Position numbers and translations under genes: made by a program. DNA of 64,000 nucleotides from an uncultured Ilumatobacter sp. (GTDB lineage: Bacteria; Actinomycetota; Acidimicrobiia; Acidimicrobiales; Ilumatobacteraceae), in the NCBI GenBank assembly GCA_938091165.1, contig CALKNK010000009.1:1-64000 (forward strand), in the 5' to 3' direction. Below, one piece after another: positions 18,116 to 26,877 of the stretch. The notes beneath the pieces are model-generated. The model searched no databases. It saw nothing but the letters and a program-made list of their open reading frames with translations, and was not told where the DNA came from. Numbering within the stretch: the first letter of the stretch is position 1; every line of letters starts with the position of its first letter.

Positions 18116-19114
18116 ATGAGAGTTCTAGTCACCGGGGGGTCCAGCCTCATCGGTACCGGGGTCGCAGAAATGCTGGCTGGCCGTGGGGATGCTGTGGTGT
18201 GCTTCCAACGGCACAATGTTGACTCACTTGCCGGGATTGAGGGCGTGTCGCAACAACTCGGCGACATCCGTGACAGCGAAGCAGTCAACGCGGCGGCCGT
18301 AGGTTGTGACGCCATTATCCACCTAGCTGCCCGCGTCGGCGTCGTTGGCTCCGAAGCGGACTTCGTGAGTACGAACGTCGGAGGCACCAGAAACGTCGTG
18401 ACTGCGGCAAAGCAGAATCAAATTGGACGAATCGTCCACGTGTCATCGCCCTCAGTGGCTCACGGTGGCGGAGCCATCATCGGGGCGGGCGCGAACCAAC
18501 CGACCACTGGTCGGTTGCGGGCCTGGTACGCCGAGTCAAAGGCGTTAGCCGAAATTGAGGCATTAGCGGCGTCCTCGCTATCGCTAGGCGTCGTAGCTGT
18601 CCGTCCGCACTTAGTTTGGGGTCCGGGTGACACACAGCTCGTTGGCCGCATCGTTGAGCGTGCGAGACAGGGACGACTTGCGTTAGTGGGTGGCGGAAGC
18701 GCGCTCGTTGATTCCACGTACATCGATAACGCAGTAGATGCCCTCGTTGCGGCGGTGGACAGCATCACTCCTGACTCAAACTGCGCTGGACGGGCTTACG
18801 TCATCGCGAACGGCGAGCCCCGGCCCGTTCGTGACCTCGTCGCCGGAATTTGCGCTGCCGCTGGGGTCCCATTCGAACCGCGTGACATCTCTTTCCAGAT
18901 GGCATGTGCTGCAGGTTCAATTCTTGAGCGTGTGTGGCCTCAGTTGCCGCCGCGGGTACGCAACGACTCTGACGAACCGCCGCTTACTCGGTTCGTGGCG
19001 GAGCAACTTGGTACCGCCCATTGGTTTGACCCAGCGCCTGCAGCTCTGGATCTTGGTTGGACACCGGCGGTGAGCGTCGACGATGGGTTCATTCGCTTGG
19101 CCGACTCCTACTAA
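18116..19114 (+). CDS. oleD: OleD, NADPH-dependent 2-alkyl-3-ketoalkanoate reductase
   Basis: An extended short-chain dehydrogenase of 332 aa that reduces the OleA beta-keto acid to the beta-hydroxy acid. The nucleotide-binding glycine motif is GGSSLIG (7-13) and the catalytic YxxxK is Y138-K142 in WYAESKAL. ATG 18116 lies 8 bp after the oleBC stop; an earlier start would overlap oleBC extensively. It completes the oleA-oleBC-oleD set and ends 45 bp before tRNA-Cys. Confidence 0.9.
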   Translation: MRVLVTGGSSLIGTGVAEMLAGRGDAVVCFQRHNVDSLAGIEGVSQQLGDIRDSEAVNAAAVGCDAIIHLAARVGVVGSEADFVSTNVGGTRNVVTAAKQNQIGRIVHVSSPSVAHGGGAIIGAGANQPTTGRLRAWYAESKALAEIEALAASSLSLGVVAVRPHLVWGPGDTQLVGRIVERARQGRLALVGGGSALVDSTYIDNAVDALVAAVDSITPDSNCAGRAYVIANGEPRPVRDLVAGICAAAGVPFEPRDISFQMACAAGSILERVWPQLPPRVRNDSDEPPLTRFVAEQLGTAHWFDPAPAALDLGWTPAVSVDDGFIRLADSY

Positions 19115-19159
19115 ATCGACACCCAACCTGGCCACGCGGCCGCTATCGTTAGAATCTCT

Positions 19160-19231
19160 GGCGACGTGGCCGAGTGGCTTAGGCAACGGACTGCAAATCC
19201 GTGTACATGGGTTCGATTCCCATCGTCGCCT
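19160..19231 (+). tRNA. tRNA-Cys (GCA)
   Basis: Full cloverleaf: acceptor GGCGACG with CGTCGCC, anticodon stem ACGGA/TCCGT with loop CTGCAAA (anticodon GCA), T arm ATGGG/CCCAT around TTCGATT, discriminator T as expected for Cys. CCA is not encoded, unlike the tRNA-Gly in this window. Confidence 0.96.
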
Positions 19232-19236
19232 CAACA

Positions 19237-19273
19237 GATCGAGTCCCGTTCGCAGTTGCGGCGGGGCTCGATC
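19237..19273 (+). terminator. Terminator hairpin after tRNA-Cys
   Basis: A 12-bp stem with one G-T pair: GATCGAGTCCCG (19237-19248) pairs with CGGGGCTCGATC (19262-19273), followed by CATTTTG. Confidence 0.72.
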
Positions 19274-19603
19274 CATTTTGATGTTGACGGGGCAGGACTT
19301 TGCTCAAGTCTCATTGGGACCGTCGGTCCGTGATGAGACGGGCCAGAGGGGCTCGCCGCCGTCACGGCATCTTCAGAGTGGACGCGGCTGGCATACTCCA
19401 CGAACCAAGGATCAGGCCTTGATGCATTCTCACCTATGAGCTCGCATTCGTTCGTAATTCAAAAGAAGTGACCGACAACGGCGGGCCCTGCACTGCTGGC
19501 CTGCCCCGCCCGGCCGGTTAGCCACGACTTCAGGATGAACGTCGCAGCGAACTCAGTAAGCAGCAATCGCCAATCTAGGTTCGTACGGCAGGCGGTACCC
19601 AAC
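19274..19603. other. Intergenic stretch without a supported gene
   Basis: About 330 bp between the tRNA-Cys terminator and the end of the LLM oxidoreductase on the other strand. Only short overlapping frames; nothing recognisable. Confidence 0.5.
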
Positions 19604-20581
19604 TCAACCGAAGGCGGCGTATGCGGCTGGGACCACTTGCTCGAGATAGGAATCGAGCGCGTCGTCATCGACCGGCAGTCGAAGCGCGATATTGACCATG
19701 TCGGCGCCTGCGTCTCGGTATCGGGCAATCTGCTCGAGTGCATCTTCGGTCGTGCCAGTCAATGCCCCCGCAGTCACGCGTTCAGCCATCTCGGGGCCCC
19801 ATTGATCGACAATCCGCTTCAACTCGTGGTCTGCAGTTTCACGGGTAGCGCCCATGTGGAAAGCAAGATTGACAGATCGCTCTAGGGTCGCCGGATTGCG
19901 ACCGATTGCGTCGCATGCGCGGTCGATCTGTTGATTGAGCTGCACGTACTCGTCTGGTCCGACATAGGGGACATTCCAGCCGGTGCAGTACCTGGCTGCG
20001 ATCGCTGGCGTCCGCTTCGGACCGCGCCCCCCGGCCCACATTGGCATTGATCCGTTGGCCGGACCAGGAACACAGGTGACCTCGTTGACGCGAGAGTGTT
20101 CGCCTGAGTACGTGGTGGCACCGCCGGCAAACATTCCCGAGATGATTTCCATCCCATCACCCAAAATATCGAAACGGACCGCCAAGGACGGAAAGTCGTA
20201 GCCGTGCGCGCTGAACTCAGGCTTGTGCCAACCGGCGCCAAATCCTGGCTCAAAGCGACCACCTGAAATGTGGTCGATCGCGATACACGCCTTTGCCAAG
20301 AGAGCTGGATTGCGAAATGGAACGCAGAACATCAAGCACCCGATCCGCGCTGACGTTGTGACCGATGCAAGGGCCCCCAACGTCGCTACCGCCTCGAAAT
20401 GGGCTGTGGTGCCGCCGTTCGGTGGCGCCTCGTACAGGTGGTCCCACACTGAGATCCAGTCGACGACACCATCAAGCTGCTGCCATAGCTCAATCAAGTC
20501 CGCCATTGTTGCATTCTGCTGGCCAACATGAACGCCAAGCTGCAGACCGCTCCGACCGCGACGTTTAAGAACCAATGTCAT
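19604..20581 (-). CDS. LLM-class (F420-type) oxidoreductase
   Basis: The 325-residue protein belongs to the luciferase-like monooxygenase family. The N-terminus (LQLGVHVGQQNATMADL) and VDWISVWDHL are typical, as are ARIGCLMFCVPFRNPALLAKACIAIDHISGGR and the GFGAGWHKPEF segment. Actinobacterial members of this type commonly use F420, but FMN is possible and the substrate is unknown. ATG 20581 overlaps the TGA of the upstream dioxygenase (ATGA); the frame extends about 50 codons further but only inside that neighbour. Confidence 0.85.
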   Translation of the reverse strand: MTLVLKRRGRSGLQLGVHVGQQNATMADLIELWQQLDGVVDWISVWDHLYEAPPNGGTTAHFEAVATLGALASVTTSARIGCLMFCVPFRNPALLAKACIAIDHISGGRFEPGFGAGWHKPEFSAHGYDFPSLAVRFDILGDGMEIISGMFAGGATTYSGEHSRVNEVTCVPGPANGSMPMWAGGRGPKRTPAIAARYCTGWNVPYVGPDEYVQLNQQIDRACDAIGRNPATLERSVNLAFHMGATRETADHELKRIVDQWGPEMAERVTAGALTGTTEDALEQIARYRDAGADMVNIALRLPVDDDALDSYLEQVVPAAYAAFG

Positions 20582-21420
20582 GGTGTTGCCGAGGCGTCTA
20601 CGCCGTTCAATTTTTCGCCGGTCAAGGTAACGCGATGCATCAGTCGACGTTGCCCGGGGTAGTTGTTCAGCGCCCAGTGCCAGGTCGACCGGTTGTCCCA
20701 CATTGCTATCGACCCCGGCTCCCAATCGAACTCGTAAGAAAACGGCCCCTCTGCCACATGCTGATAGAGGAATTCAAGAAGGGGTTGTGATTCCTCGGGC
20801 GTCCAGCCAACGAAGTGCGTTGTGAAGGCTGCGTTGATGTACAACAACTTGCGGCCGGTCGTCGGATGCCTCGCAACAACTGGGTGTATGGCCCCGCCCG
20901 TCGCTTCAGGGTTGTGGAAACGGTCGTCGGCGGCGGCGTAACCTGCGGTTTCGCCGAATACGTGCACGTTCGTGTGGTGGGACTGAAGGCCCTCAAGCGT
21001 GGCCTTGAGTCCATCAGAGAGCGAGTCGTACGCCGCACCAACGCTCAAGAACCTCGTCTCGCCGCCTGAGGTCGGGAGGTCTCGGGCCACCAGAATGGAA
21101 CCGCGAGCTGGGAGCTGGTCGTAGCTGTGATCGGTGTGCCAACCCCCACCAACGTTCACATTTTGGTCTTCATTTTTTAGGACCTGAGCGATCTTTGGAT
21201 GTGACGGCACCGGCGTGAAGAACTTGTTGACATCGATCGCAGAGAAGCGCTCTGCAAACGCAATGTGCTCGTCCTCGCTCAGCGTTTGGTCGCGAAAAAA
21301 CAGCACACCGTGGGTTGCCCATGCCTGGTCCAGTACAGCAACATCGCTATCAGAGAGATTGGCAATTTCAAGGTCAGAAACGAGTGCGCCTACGTAATCA
21401 GAGACGGGTGAGATCTGCAC
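20578..21420 (-). CDS. TauD/TfdA-family Fe(II)/2-oxoglutarate dioxygenase
   Basis: A 280-residue non-haem iron dioxygenase. The iron-binding HxD is in GGWHTDHSYDQLPA, and the distal His with the 2-oxoglutarate Arg is in RRLMHRVTL. The family oxidises taurine, alkyl sulfates, 2,4-D and other small acids; the substrate here cannot be assigned. It forms a two-gene operon with the overlapping LLM oxidoreductase. The pairing suggests two oxidative steps on one compound, such as an organosulfur compound, but this is inference only. Confidence 0.87.
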   Translation of the reverse strand: MQISPVSDYVGALVSDLEIANLSDSDVAVLDQAWATHGVLFFRDQTLSEDEHIAFAERFSAIDVNKFFTPVPSHPKIAQVLKNEDQNVNVGGGWHTDHSYDQLPARGSILVARDLPTSGGETRFLSVGAAYDSLSDGLKATLEGLQSHHTNVHVFGETAGYAAADDRFHNPEATGGAIHPVVARHPTTGRKLLYINAAFTTHFVGWTPEESQPLLEFLYQHVAEGPFSYEFDWEPGSIAMWDNRSTWHWALNNYPGQRRLMHRVTLTGEKLNGVDASATP

Positions 21421-21445
21421 TCTTCAAGTTCAGCAGTTCGGCTGA

Positions 21446-22300
21446 TCAATCAGCAAGATCGGCAAGTGACTTGTCGGCCTCATCTGCACCGAGCACCAGC
21501 AGAATGTCCCCGTCGAGCGTGCCCGATTCGGTTGGCACGTCGTCTGGCAACGGGAGTACCTTGGGATCACCCATCGCCGCCGCAAGGACATCGGCGTCTG
21601 TCTTCGCTGCGTCAGATTCGTAATACACCACGGACTCGGTCACCACGCCAGTGCTGTTCGTCGGACTCCCGACGGTGAAACCAGCTGTCTCGAGTTGGTC
21701 AGTCATTCTGCCCGCAGACCCGTCGATGCCGCTAGCGTTTGCCACGACAACCGTTGAGCCATCATTTTGGGTGGCGTCGGCGCTACTTGCCGCATCGCTG
21801 AGTTCGGCGATCGATTTGTCGGCTTGCGCGTTGCCGAGTAGCAGAAGTACGCCACCGGTGAATTCACCCTCTAACGGGGGTGCTTCCGGGAGAGGTTCGA
21901 TAACCACACCGCCGAGCTTCACCGCAAGCGTCTCAGCGACAGCCTGCGCTGTCGGATCATCGACGTGATACACGACCGATTCATCGACCTTCTCGGTGCC
22001 GTTGCCCGGTGTCCCTACCGTGAAGCCCTCCAGAGCCAAGGCGTCGCTCATTCTGCTCGCTGAGCCACCGACGATATTGCCGTTCGCCACAATGACGGTG
22101 GCTCCTTCGACGACCATTGCCACGGTGGTGGTGGTCGTAGCAGGGGCTGCGGTGGTGGCTGGCGCTGCCGTGGTCACAGACACTTCGGCTGGATCCGCAG
22201 TACTAGTGGTCGAGGAGGAATCCCTGTCGCTGCCGCCGCTGCATGCAGCTACAAAAAGCAGAGAACTTGCGAGAAGGGTGGAAGCGATTCGAGAACTCAC
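21446..22300 (-). CDS. Lipoprotein with two LytR_C domains
   Basis: With GTG 22300 the 284-residue protein begins with a lipoprotein signal (ASTLLASSLLFVAAC, lipobox VAAC) and a Ser/Thr/Ala linker. Two LytR C-terminal-type domains follow: the first has VIVANGNIVGGSASRMSDAL, the second VVVANASGIDGSAGRMTDQL, each about 100 residues and ending in a VLLLG/ILLVLG strand. No LCP phosphotransferase domain is present, so it is a stand-alone surface version of a domain normally attached to cell-wall polymer ligases. Its role is unknown. Confidence 0.8.
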   Translation of the reverse strand: MSSRIASTLLASSLLFVAACSGGSDRDSSSTTSTADPAEVSVTTAAPATTAAPATTTTTVAMVVEGATVIVANGNIVGGSASRMSDALALEGFTVGTPGNGTEKVDESVVYHVDDPTAQAVAETLAVKLGGVVIEPLPEAPPLEGEFTGGVLLLLGNAQADKSIAELSDAASSADATQNDGSTVVVANASGIDGSAGRMTDQLETAGFTVGSPTNSTGVVTESVVYYESDAAKTDADVLAAAMGDPKVLPLPDDVPTESGTLDGDILLVLGADEADKSLADLAD

Positions 22301-22692
22301 AAGTACAGTCTCGCAAATTTTGGAAGCCGCGCTGTACACGCAGCATCACGCTACTGGCGCGGCGGTTTGAATTCGGTTGTTTTCGGAGCGCCTCGAGCAA
22401 GGACTCGCTGCCAGTTTCCTCGTTGAAGTCGCTCAGCGCTTCGGCCTGCGGGCCGTGGGTCTCGGCCTTGTCTACGCCCTTCAGATTCGGTCAGGTTCCA
22501 TCGCCGTTTCAGACCCTGAGGTGGACCGCTGCTGTGCCTAATGCGGCTAGGCGTTGCGGACGAGTCACACTGGCTGGCGTGATACCTCAGCAGACAAGCG
22601 CTTCGGCATATAGCGCCAACCGCAGTTCACCTGTGTATGGCTATCACAGTGCTCGCCCTGGCTGGGTGGGGTGGCGTCGATACGATGCAAAG
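22301..22692. other. Divergent intergenic region, LytR_C lipoprotein / modA
   Basis: About 390 bp between opposed starts. The modA frame stays open through part of it, but those residues look non-coding (no domain; the lipoprotein signal begins after 22693). Promoters for both genes are expected here; I found no clear molybdate-operon operator. Confidence 0.45.
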
Positions 22693-23436
22693 GTGGCAAG
22701 GCGGCTCTCTGACCAGACGTATCGTCGCTCAATCTTGGGATTCGTCCTGATGTGGATCGCTGGATGCGGTGGCTCCTCTGCGTCAGTTGTTGACGTTCTC
22801 GCAGCATCGTCTTACACCGATGTCGCCGCCGAGCTTGAGACACTGCTCGAAGACGACCTTGGCATTAACGTCCGATTCTCGTTTGGTTCGTCGGGCGCGT
22901 TCCTCGAACAACTGAACCAAGGCGCTCCGGCTGCGGCGGTGGTCACAGCTGACGACAAGACGATGCAGCGCCTTGAGTCTGCCGAACTCGTCGACGCCAG
23001 CATTGCGATTAACCGCAACGACTTGATCATCGTTACATCTGATTCTGATGTTGGAAGGGCGATCAATTCTCTAGAAGGCCTAGCGGCGTCAGATGACGCA
23101 GTCACTGTCGTATGCGCCGACTCAGCGCCATGTGGGGCGGCCACCGACCAGCTTCTCAAGCAGGCAGGCCTGACGCTTTCGCCAGCCAGCCGCGAGCCGA
23201 ATGTGCGTGCCACACTGACCAAAGTGATTCTTGGAGAAGCCGACGCAGCCATCGTCTACGGAACTGATGCTCGGGCACATCCCGACCTCCGATCCGTCGA
23301 GATCACGGACACCGTTGATGTCATTGGGAGAGCTGCTGCGGTCAAAGGAAGGGCTTACGGGTCAGACATCATCGACTCTCTGGGAAGTCCCGCTGCAAAG
23401 CGAATTCTAGCTGACGCAGGCTTCTCGGCCCCGTGA
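22693..23436 (+). CDS. modA: ModA, molybdate-binding lipoprotein
   Basis: Substrate-binding protein of a molybdate/tungstate ABC importer. GTG 22693 places a lipoprotein signal at the N-terminus (RRSILGFVLMWIAGC, lipobox IAGC), giving 247 aa. Typical ModA segments follow: VLAASSYTDVAAELE, RFSFGSSGAFLEQL (oxyanion-binding SS), AAVVTADDKTMQRL, and GEADAAIVYGTDARA. It is followed by an overlapping permease and ATPase, which together support the call. Confidence 0.87.
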   Translation: MARRLSDQTYRRSILGFVLMWIAGCGGSSASVVDVLAASSYTDVAAELETLLEDDLGINVRFSFGSSGAFLEQLNQGAPAAAVVTADDKTMQRLESAELVDASIAINRNDLIIVTSDSDVGRAINSLEGLAASDDAVTVVCADSAPCGAATDQLLKQAGLTLSPASREPNVRATLTKVILGEADAAIVYGTDARAHPDLRSVEITDTVDVIGRAAAVKGRAYGSDIIDSLGSPAAKRILADAGFSAP

Positions 23437-24230
23437 TAAATCGGCCGCCCCGCTGGGTCGTTGCGCTAGCCGCCGTTCCGGCGATCGTTCTGGGTGCCCC
23501 GTTGTTCGCACTCCTGTGGCGGCTGCCATGGAGTGATCTCGGTGGAGCGCTCAGGAGCGAAGCTGCTAAGTCAGCGCTGGGGCTTTCACTGATCACCTCG
23601 CTCTCAGCGACGGTGCTTTGTGTATTATTCGGCTTGCCATTGGCCTGGCTGCTTTCAACCGGCACAGGTGTTATGACGCGAGTGATCCGGGCGCTCTGCT
23701 TGCTGCCAATCGTGTTGCCACCCGTGGTTGGGGGAGTCGCTCTCCTGCTTGCCTTCGGACGTCGGGGAGTGATGGGCCAGTGGCTCGCCGATCTTGGTAT
23801 TCAATTGTCCTTTAGTACCGCAGGGGTCATACTCGCCCAATTTTTTGTCTCGCTGCCGTTCTTTGTCCTCTCAGTCGAAGCAGCGCTCCGGCAGATGGAC
23901 ATTGAGTTCGCTGAAGTCGCACAAGTGCACGGCGCCTCGCCGACTCGAGTATTCACAGCGGTAACGGTTCCGTCTGTTGCACCGGCAATTGCGGCAGGTT
24001 CCGTGCTGGCGTGGGCCCGGGCACTTGGTGAGTTTGGAGCCACAGTTACTTTCGCAGGAAGTCTGCAAGGCCGAACGCAGACATTGCCACTTGCAGTTTT
24101 CAATTTGCTCGAGAGTGACCCTGCGGATGCCGTGGTTCTGAGCGCTGTCCTCGTCGTCTTAGCTGTCGCAGTTCTGGTGGTGCTCCGCGACCGCTGGTTT
24201 GGGGTCCTTCGGTCTGAGGTTCAGCGATGA
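23433..24230 (+). CDS. modB: ModB, molybdate ABC permease
   Basis: A 265-residue inner membrane permease with about six helices. The EAA loop is EVAQVHGASPTRVFTAVTVP, which contacts the ATPase, and GEFGATVTFAGSLQGRTQTLP is characteristic of ModB. GTG 23433 overlaps the modA stop and its own TGA overlaps the modC ATG, so modA-modB-modC are translationally coupled. Confidence 0.9.
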   Translation: MINRPPRWVVALAAVPAIVLGAPLFALLWRLPWSDLGGALRSEAAKSALGLSLITSLSATVLCVLFGLPLAWLLSTGTGVMTRVIRALCLLPIVLPPVVGGVALLLAFGRRGVMGQWLADLGIQLSFSTAGVILAQFFVSLPFFVLSVEAALRQMDIEFAEVAQVHGASPTRVFTAVTVPSVAPAIAAGSVLAWARALGEFGATVTFAGSLQGRTQTLPLAVFNLLESDPADAVVLSAVLVVLAVAVLVVLRDRWFGVLRSEVQR

Positions 24231-24817
24231 CCGCAACGAGGGTGGCGGCTTCAATCGAGTTCGCGCGCGGTGAGATCCACTTGCGGTTCGACTTACCGGA
24301 TGTGCCGTTTGTAGCGCTTACCGGCCCCAACGGTGCTGGCAAAACCACCGCCCTCCGTTGCCTTGCAGGGCTTGAGCAAGCAGCTCACGTCGAATGGTCT
24401 GACGGAGAGCCAGCAAGCCGGGGCTACCTGCCGCAACGCGTCATGCTTTACCCCGCAATGTCGCTCGCTGACAATATTGCGTCATCGATGCGGTTTGCTG
24501 GCCTTAACAAGGCAAGCATCGCTGAGCGAACTGCGGACCTGCTCGACCTCGTCGACATCGCTGCCTTGGCGCAGCGCCGCCCCCATGAGGTGTCAGGTGG
24601 TCAACGGCAGCGCACTGGACTGGCTCGCGCCATTGCGGCCGCGCCGAAATTGTTGCTACTCGACGAGCCGTTCTCTGCGATTGATGTGGCGAGCCGGGCA
24701 CGAGTTCGCGCGAGGATCGTCAAACACATTGCGGAATCCGGGGCTAGTTGCGTGATAGCCACCCACGATCCCAACGACCTAGAAGCCACCGACGCCGCCA
24801 GCATCGTTCTTTCCTGA
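24227..24817 (+). CDS. modC: ModC, short molybdate ABC ATPase
   Basis: ATPase of the molybdate importer. All nucleotide-binding motifs are present: Walker A GPNGAGKTT, Q-loop GYLPQ, signature VSGGQRQR, Walker B LLLLDEPF and the H-loop ATHD. At 196 residues it ends right after the ATPase core and lacks the C-terminal TOBE/Mop domain of E. coli ModC (about 350 aa), so it cannot bind molybdate as a regulator. No frameshift is visible at the end; the short form seems intact. Confidence 0.87.
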   Translation: MTATRVAASIEFARGEIHLRFDLPDVPFVALTGPNGAGKTTALRCLAGLEQAAHVEWSDGEPASRGYLPQRVMLYPAMSLADNIASSMRFAGLNKASIAERTADLLDLVDIAALAQRRPHEVSGGQRQRTGLARAIAAAPKLLLLDEPFSAIDVASRARVRARIVKHIAESGASCVIATHDPNDLEATDAASIVLS

Positions 24818-25323
24818 GCACAGGTGACTGACCTGCTCCATCATGTTCCGAAATCGTCGCGTAGATGAACGGCTGAGGTTAATGATCTGCTCGGATGACA
24901 CGAATTACACGTAGCCCTTGGGGTGGGCTGTTGAACTAGAGCGCTGCCCTGCGGCGGTGGCCAAGAGACACGGGGCGCCGACTTCCTGATCAGAGGTAAG
25001 GCATTGATCGGCGGCGATGCCGAGCCACGCGCTGACCGGCGCAGTGGCTTCCATCTCAATCAATCCCTCAACTCAGGCCGCGATTGACGTTTTCTTAGCG
25101 GCCAGTGGGCTGGCAACGTTGGTCGCCTGATGGATTGAGCACATTTCGACGCCGTGATAACTGCGGCCTATCAGTAATGACGAAACGGCGAAGCGGAGAG
25201 ACTGGTTGGGAATCTCGGCAGGACACATCGGAAATCTCTCCACTACGATGAGCATCTGCTCAGGTTCACGGGTGCCGCCACCGATTTGACGGAGGGGATG
25301 TCTGCAGACCACGCACAAGCCAC
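24818..25323. other. Intergenic region before phoH
   Basis: About 500 bp. An 81-codon frame on the minus strand (25073-25318) contains a CxxC but would start 5 bp from phoH, leaving no promoter, and matches nothing I know. I treat the region as non-coding; it should contain the phoH promoter. Confidence 0.5.
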
Positions 25324-26346
25324 ATGACCCAGCCTCTCTCCCACAGCACCAACACCGACACGAGTTCGACCACCACGGTGGTCGTTCCTGGTGAACACGT
25401 CATGGCAGCACTCGTGGGGCCGCGGGATCAATTTCTGCGGCGTGTCGAGCAGCGGTTCCCAGCAGTTCAGATCCGAGTTCGCGGCAATGAAATCCGCGTT
25501 GCTGGCGACGAGACAGTGCAGGTAACCGCAGTTGCTCGTCTCTTCGAAGAAATCGTCACGCTGATCCAGAACGGGCAGCAACTTGACGACAACACTCTGG
25601 ACCGTGTCTTTACCATGATTGAGGCCAACGAACGCCCGAGTGAAGTTCTCACTCATCAGGTTTTGCGCAGTGCGAAAGGCCGTCAAGTCAAACCGAAAAC
25701 CGCAGGACAGAAGCGTTACGTAGATGCGATCTCGAACAACGTCATCACGTTTGGCATTGGCCCGGCTGGTACGGGAAAATCATGGCTCGCTGTAGCAATG
25801 GCGGTACGAGCGCTACAGGCGAAACAGGTCGAACGGATCATTTTGACTCGGCCTGCTGTCGAAGCTGGCGAGCGCCTCGGCTTTCTGCCTGGTGACCTCA
25901 TGGCCAAGATCGACCCCTACCTCCGTCCCCTTTACGATGCGCTCTACGACATGATCGATGTCGAAGGTGTGCAACGACTTTTGGAAAAACAGGTAGTCGA
26001 AGTCGCGCCGCTCGCCTTTATGCGCGGCCGGACATTGAACAACAGCTTTATCATTCTGGACGAGGCACAAAACACCTCTCCAGAACAGATGAAAATGTTT
26101 CTGACTCGCATCGGATTTGGATCTCGGGTGGTAATCACCGGCGATACGACTCAGGTTGACGTACCGAACGGTAAGAGTGGCCTCGCCTCCCTCGAACAGA
26201 CTCTGACCGGCATCGACGGTCTTGCGTTCGTCAAGCTCGGCGGTGCTGATGTCGTTCGGCACAAGATTGTGGCAGATATTGTTGCTGCGTACGAGCGGCG
26301 TGAACTGGAACGTGAGCAACAGCGATCTGACCTCTCTGATGCCTAA
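25324..26346 (+). CDS. phoH: PhoH-family ATPase
   Basis: A 340-residue PhoH-type P-loop protein. An N-terminal KH-like region is followed by the ATPase with Walker A GPAGTGKS and Walker B SFIILDEAQN; TRPAVEAGERLGFLPGD is a family hallmark. PhoH-like proteins are linked to RNA metabolism and are often paired with the rRNA endonuclease YbeY, as here, where ybeY overlaps the phoH end by 8 bp. Confidence 0.93.
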   Translation: MTQPLSHSTNTDTSSTTTVVVPGEHVMAALVGPRDQFLRRVEQRFPAVQIRVRGNEIRVAGDETVQVTAVARLFEEIVTLIQNGQQLDDNTLDRVFTMIEANERPSEVLTHQVLRSAKGRQVKPKTAGQKRYVDAISNNVITFGIGPAGTGKSWLAVAMAVRALQAKQVERIILTRPAVEAGERLGFLPGDLMAKIDPYLRPLYDALYDMIDVEGVQRLLEKQVVEVAPLAFMRGRTLNNSFIILDEAQNTSPEQMKMFLTRIGFGSRVVITGDTTQVDVPNGKSGLASLEQTLTGIDGLAFVKLGGADVVRHKIVADIVAAYERRELEREQQRSDLSDA

Positions 26347-26866
26347 GTCTCCGCTCATGGTCGTTGTTGAAGACGTTCGATCCGCAGACGACTCTCCACA
26401 ATCGATCATTGACGTCGACCGCTGGGAACGTTTGGCGACCGCAGTGCTACGCACTGAGCACGCTGCGGGTGAGTTAACGCTTACCTTCATCGATCAGACC
26501 GAGATCGCAGCTTTGAATGCTGAACACATGGGAAAGACTGGACCGACCGATGTGCTGTCGTTTCCGCTTGATGACGACCCGATGCCTGATATCGACATTC
26601 CTTTACTCCTTGGTGACATCGTCATTTCACCCGCAATCGCTGCTAGCCAATACGCCGAGCATGCGGGCACGTTCGACGACGAAATCGCTTTGCTCGTCGT
26701 GCATGGAATCTTGCACATCACCGGTCATGATCACGTAGACCCCGCGGAACGCACGGCGATGCAGAAACGCGAACTAGCGCTCCTCTCTGAACATCACTGG
26801 GGCGGGTCGGTCCCCGTGGGTTTCCGGCAAGATCACCGTGATGACCCAGGCAACACAGCGGAGTAA
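26339..26866 (+). CDS. ybeY: YbeY, rRNA maturation endoribonuclease
   Basis: YbeY matures 16S rRNA and takes part in ribosome quality control. The zinc motif HxxxHxxxxxH is present in HGILHITGHDHVDPAE. The frame opens at 26222, but ATG 26339, or the in-frame ATG 26357, fits the family length (about 170 aa). The overlap with phoH points to a shared transcript. Confidence 0.9.
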   Translation: MPKSPLMVVVEDVRSADDSPQSIIDVDRWERLATAVLRTEHAAGELTLTFIDQTEIAALNAEHMGKTGPTDVLSFPLDDDPMPDIDIPLLLGDIVISPAIAASQYAEHAGTFDDEIALLVVHGILHITGHDHVDPAERTAMQKRELALLSEHHWGGSVPVGFRQDHRDDPGNTAE

Positions 26867-26877
26867 CTTCTGAATCC

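Noticed and set aside
25073..25318. Small minus-strand protein with CxxC before phoH
   Set aside because: It would begin 5 bp from phoH in the opposite direction with no promoter space, and nothing supports it beyond being open.
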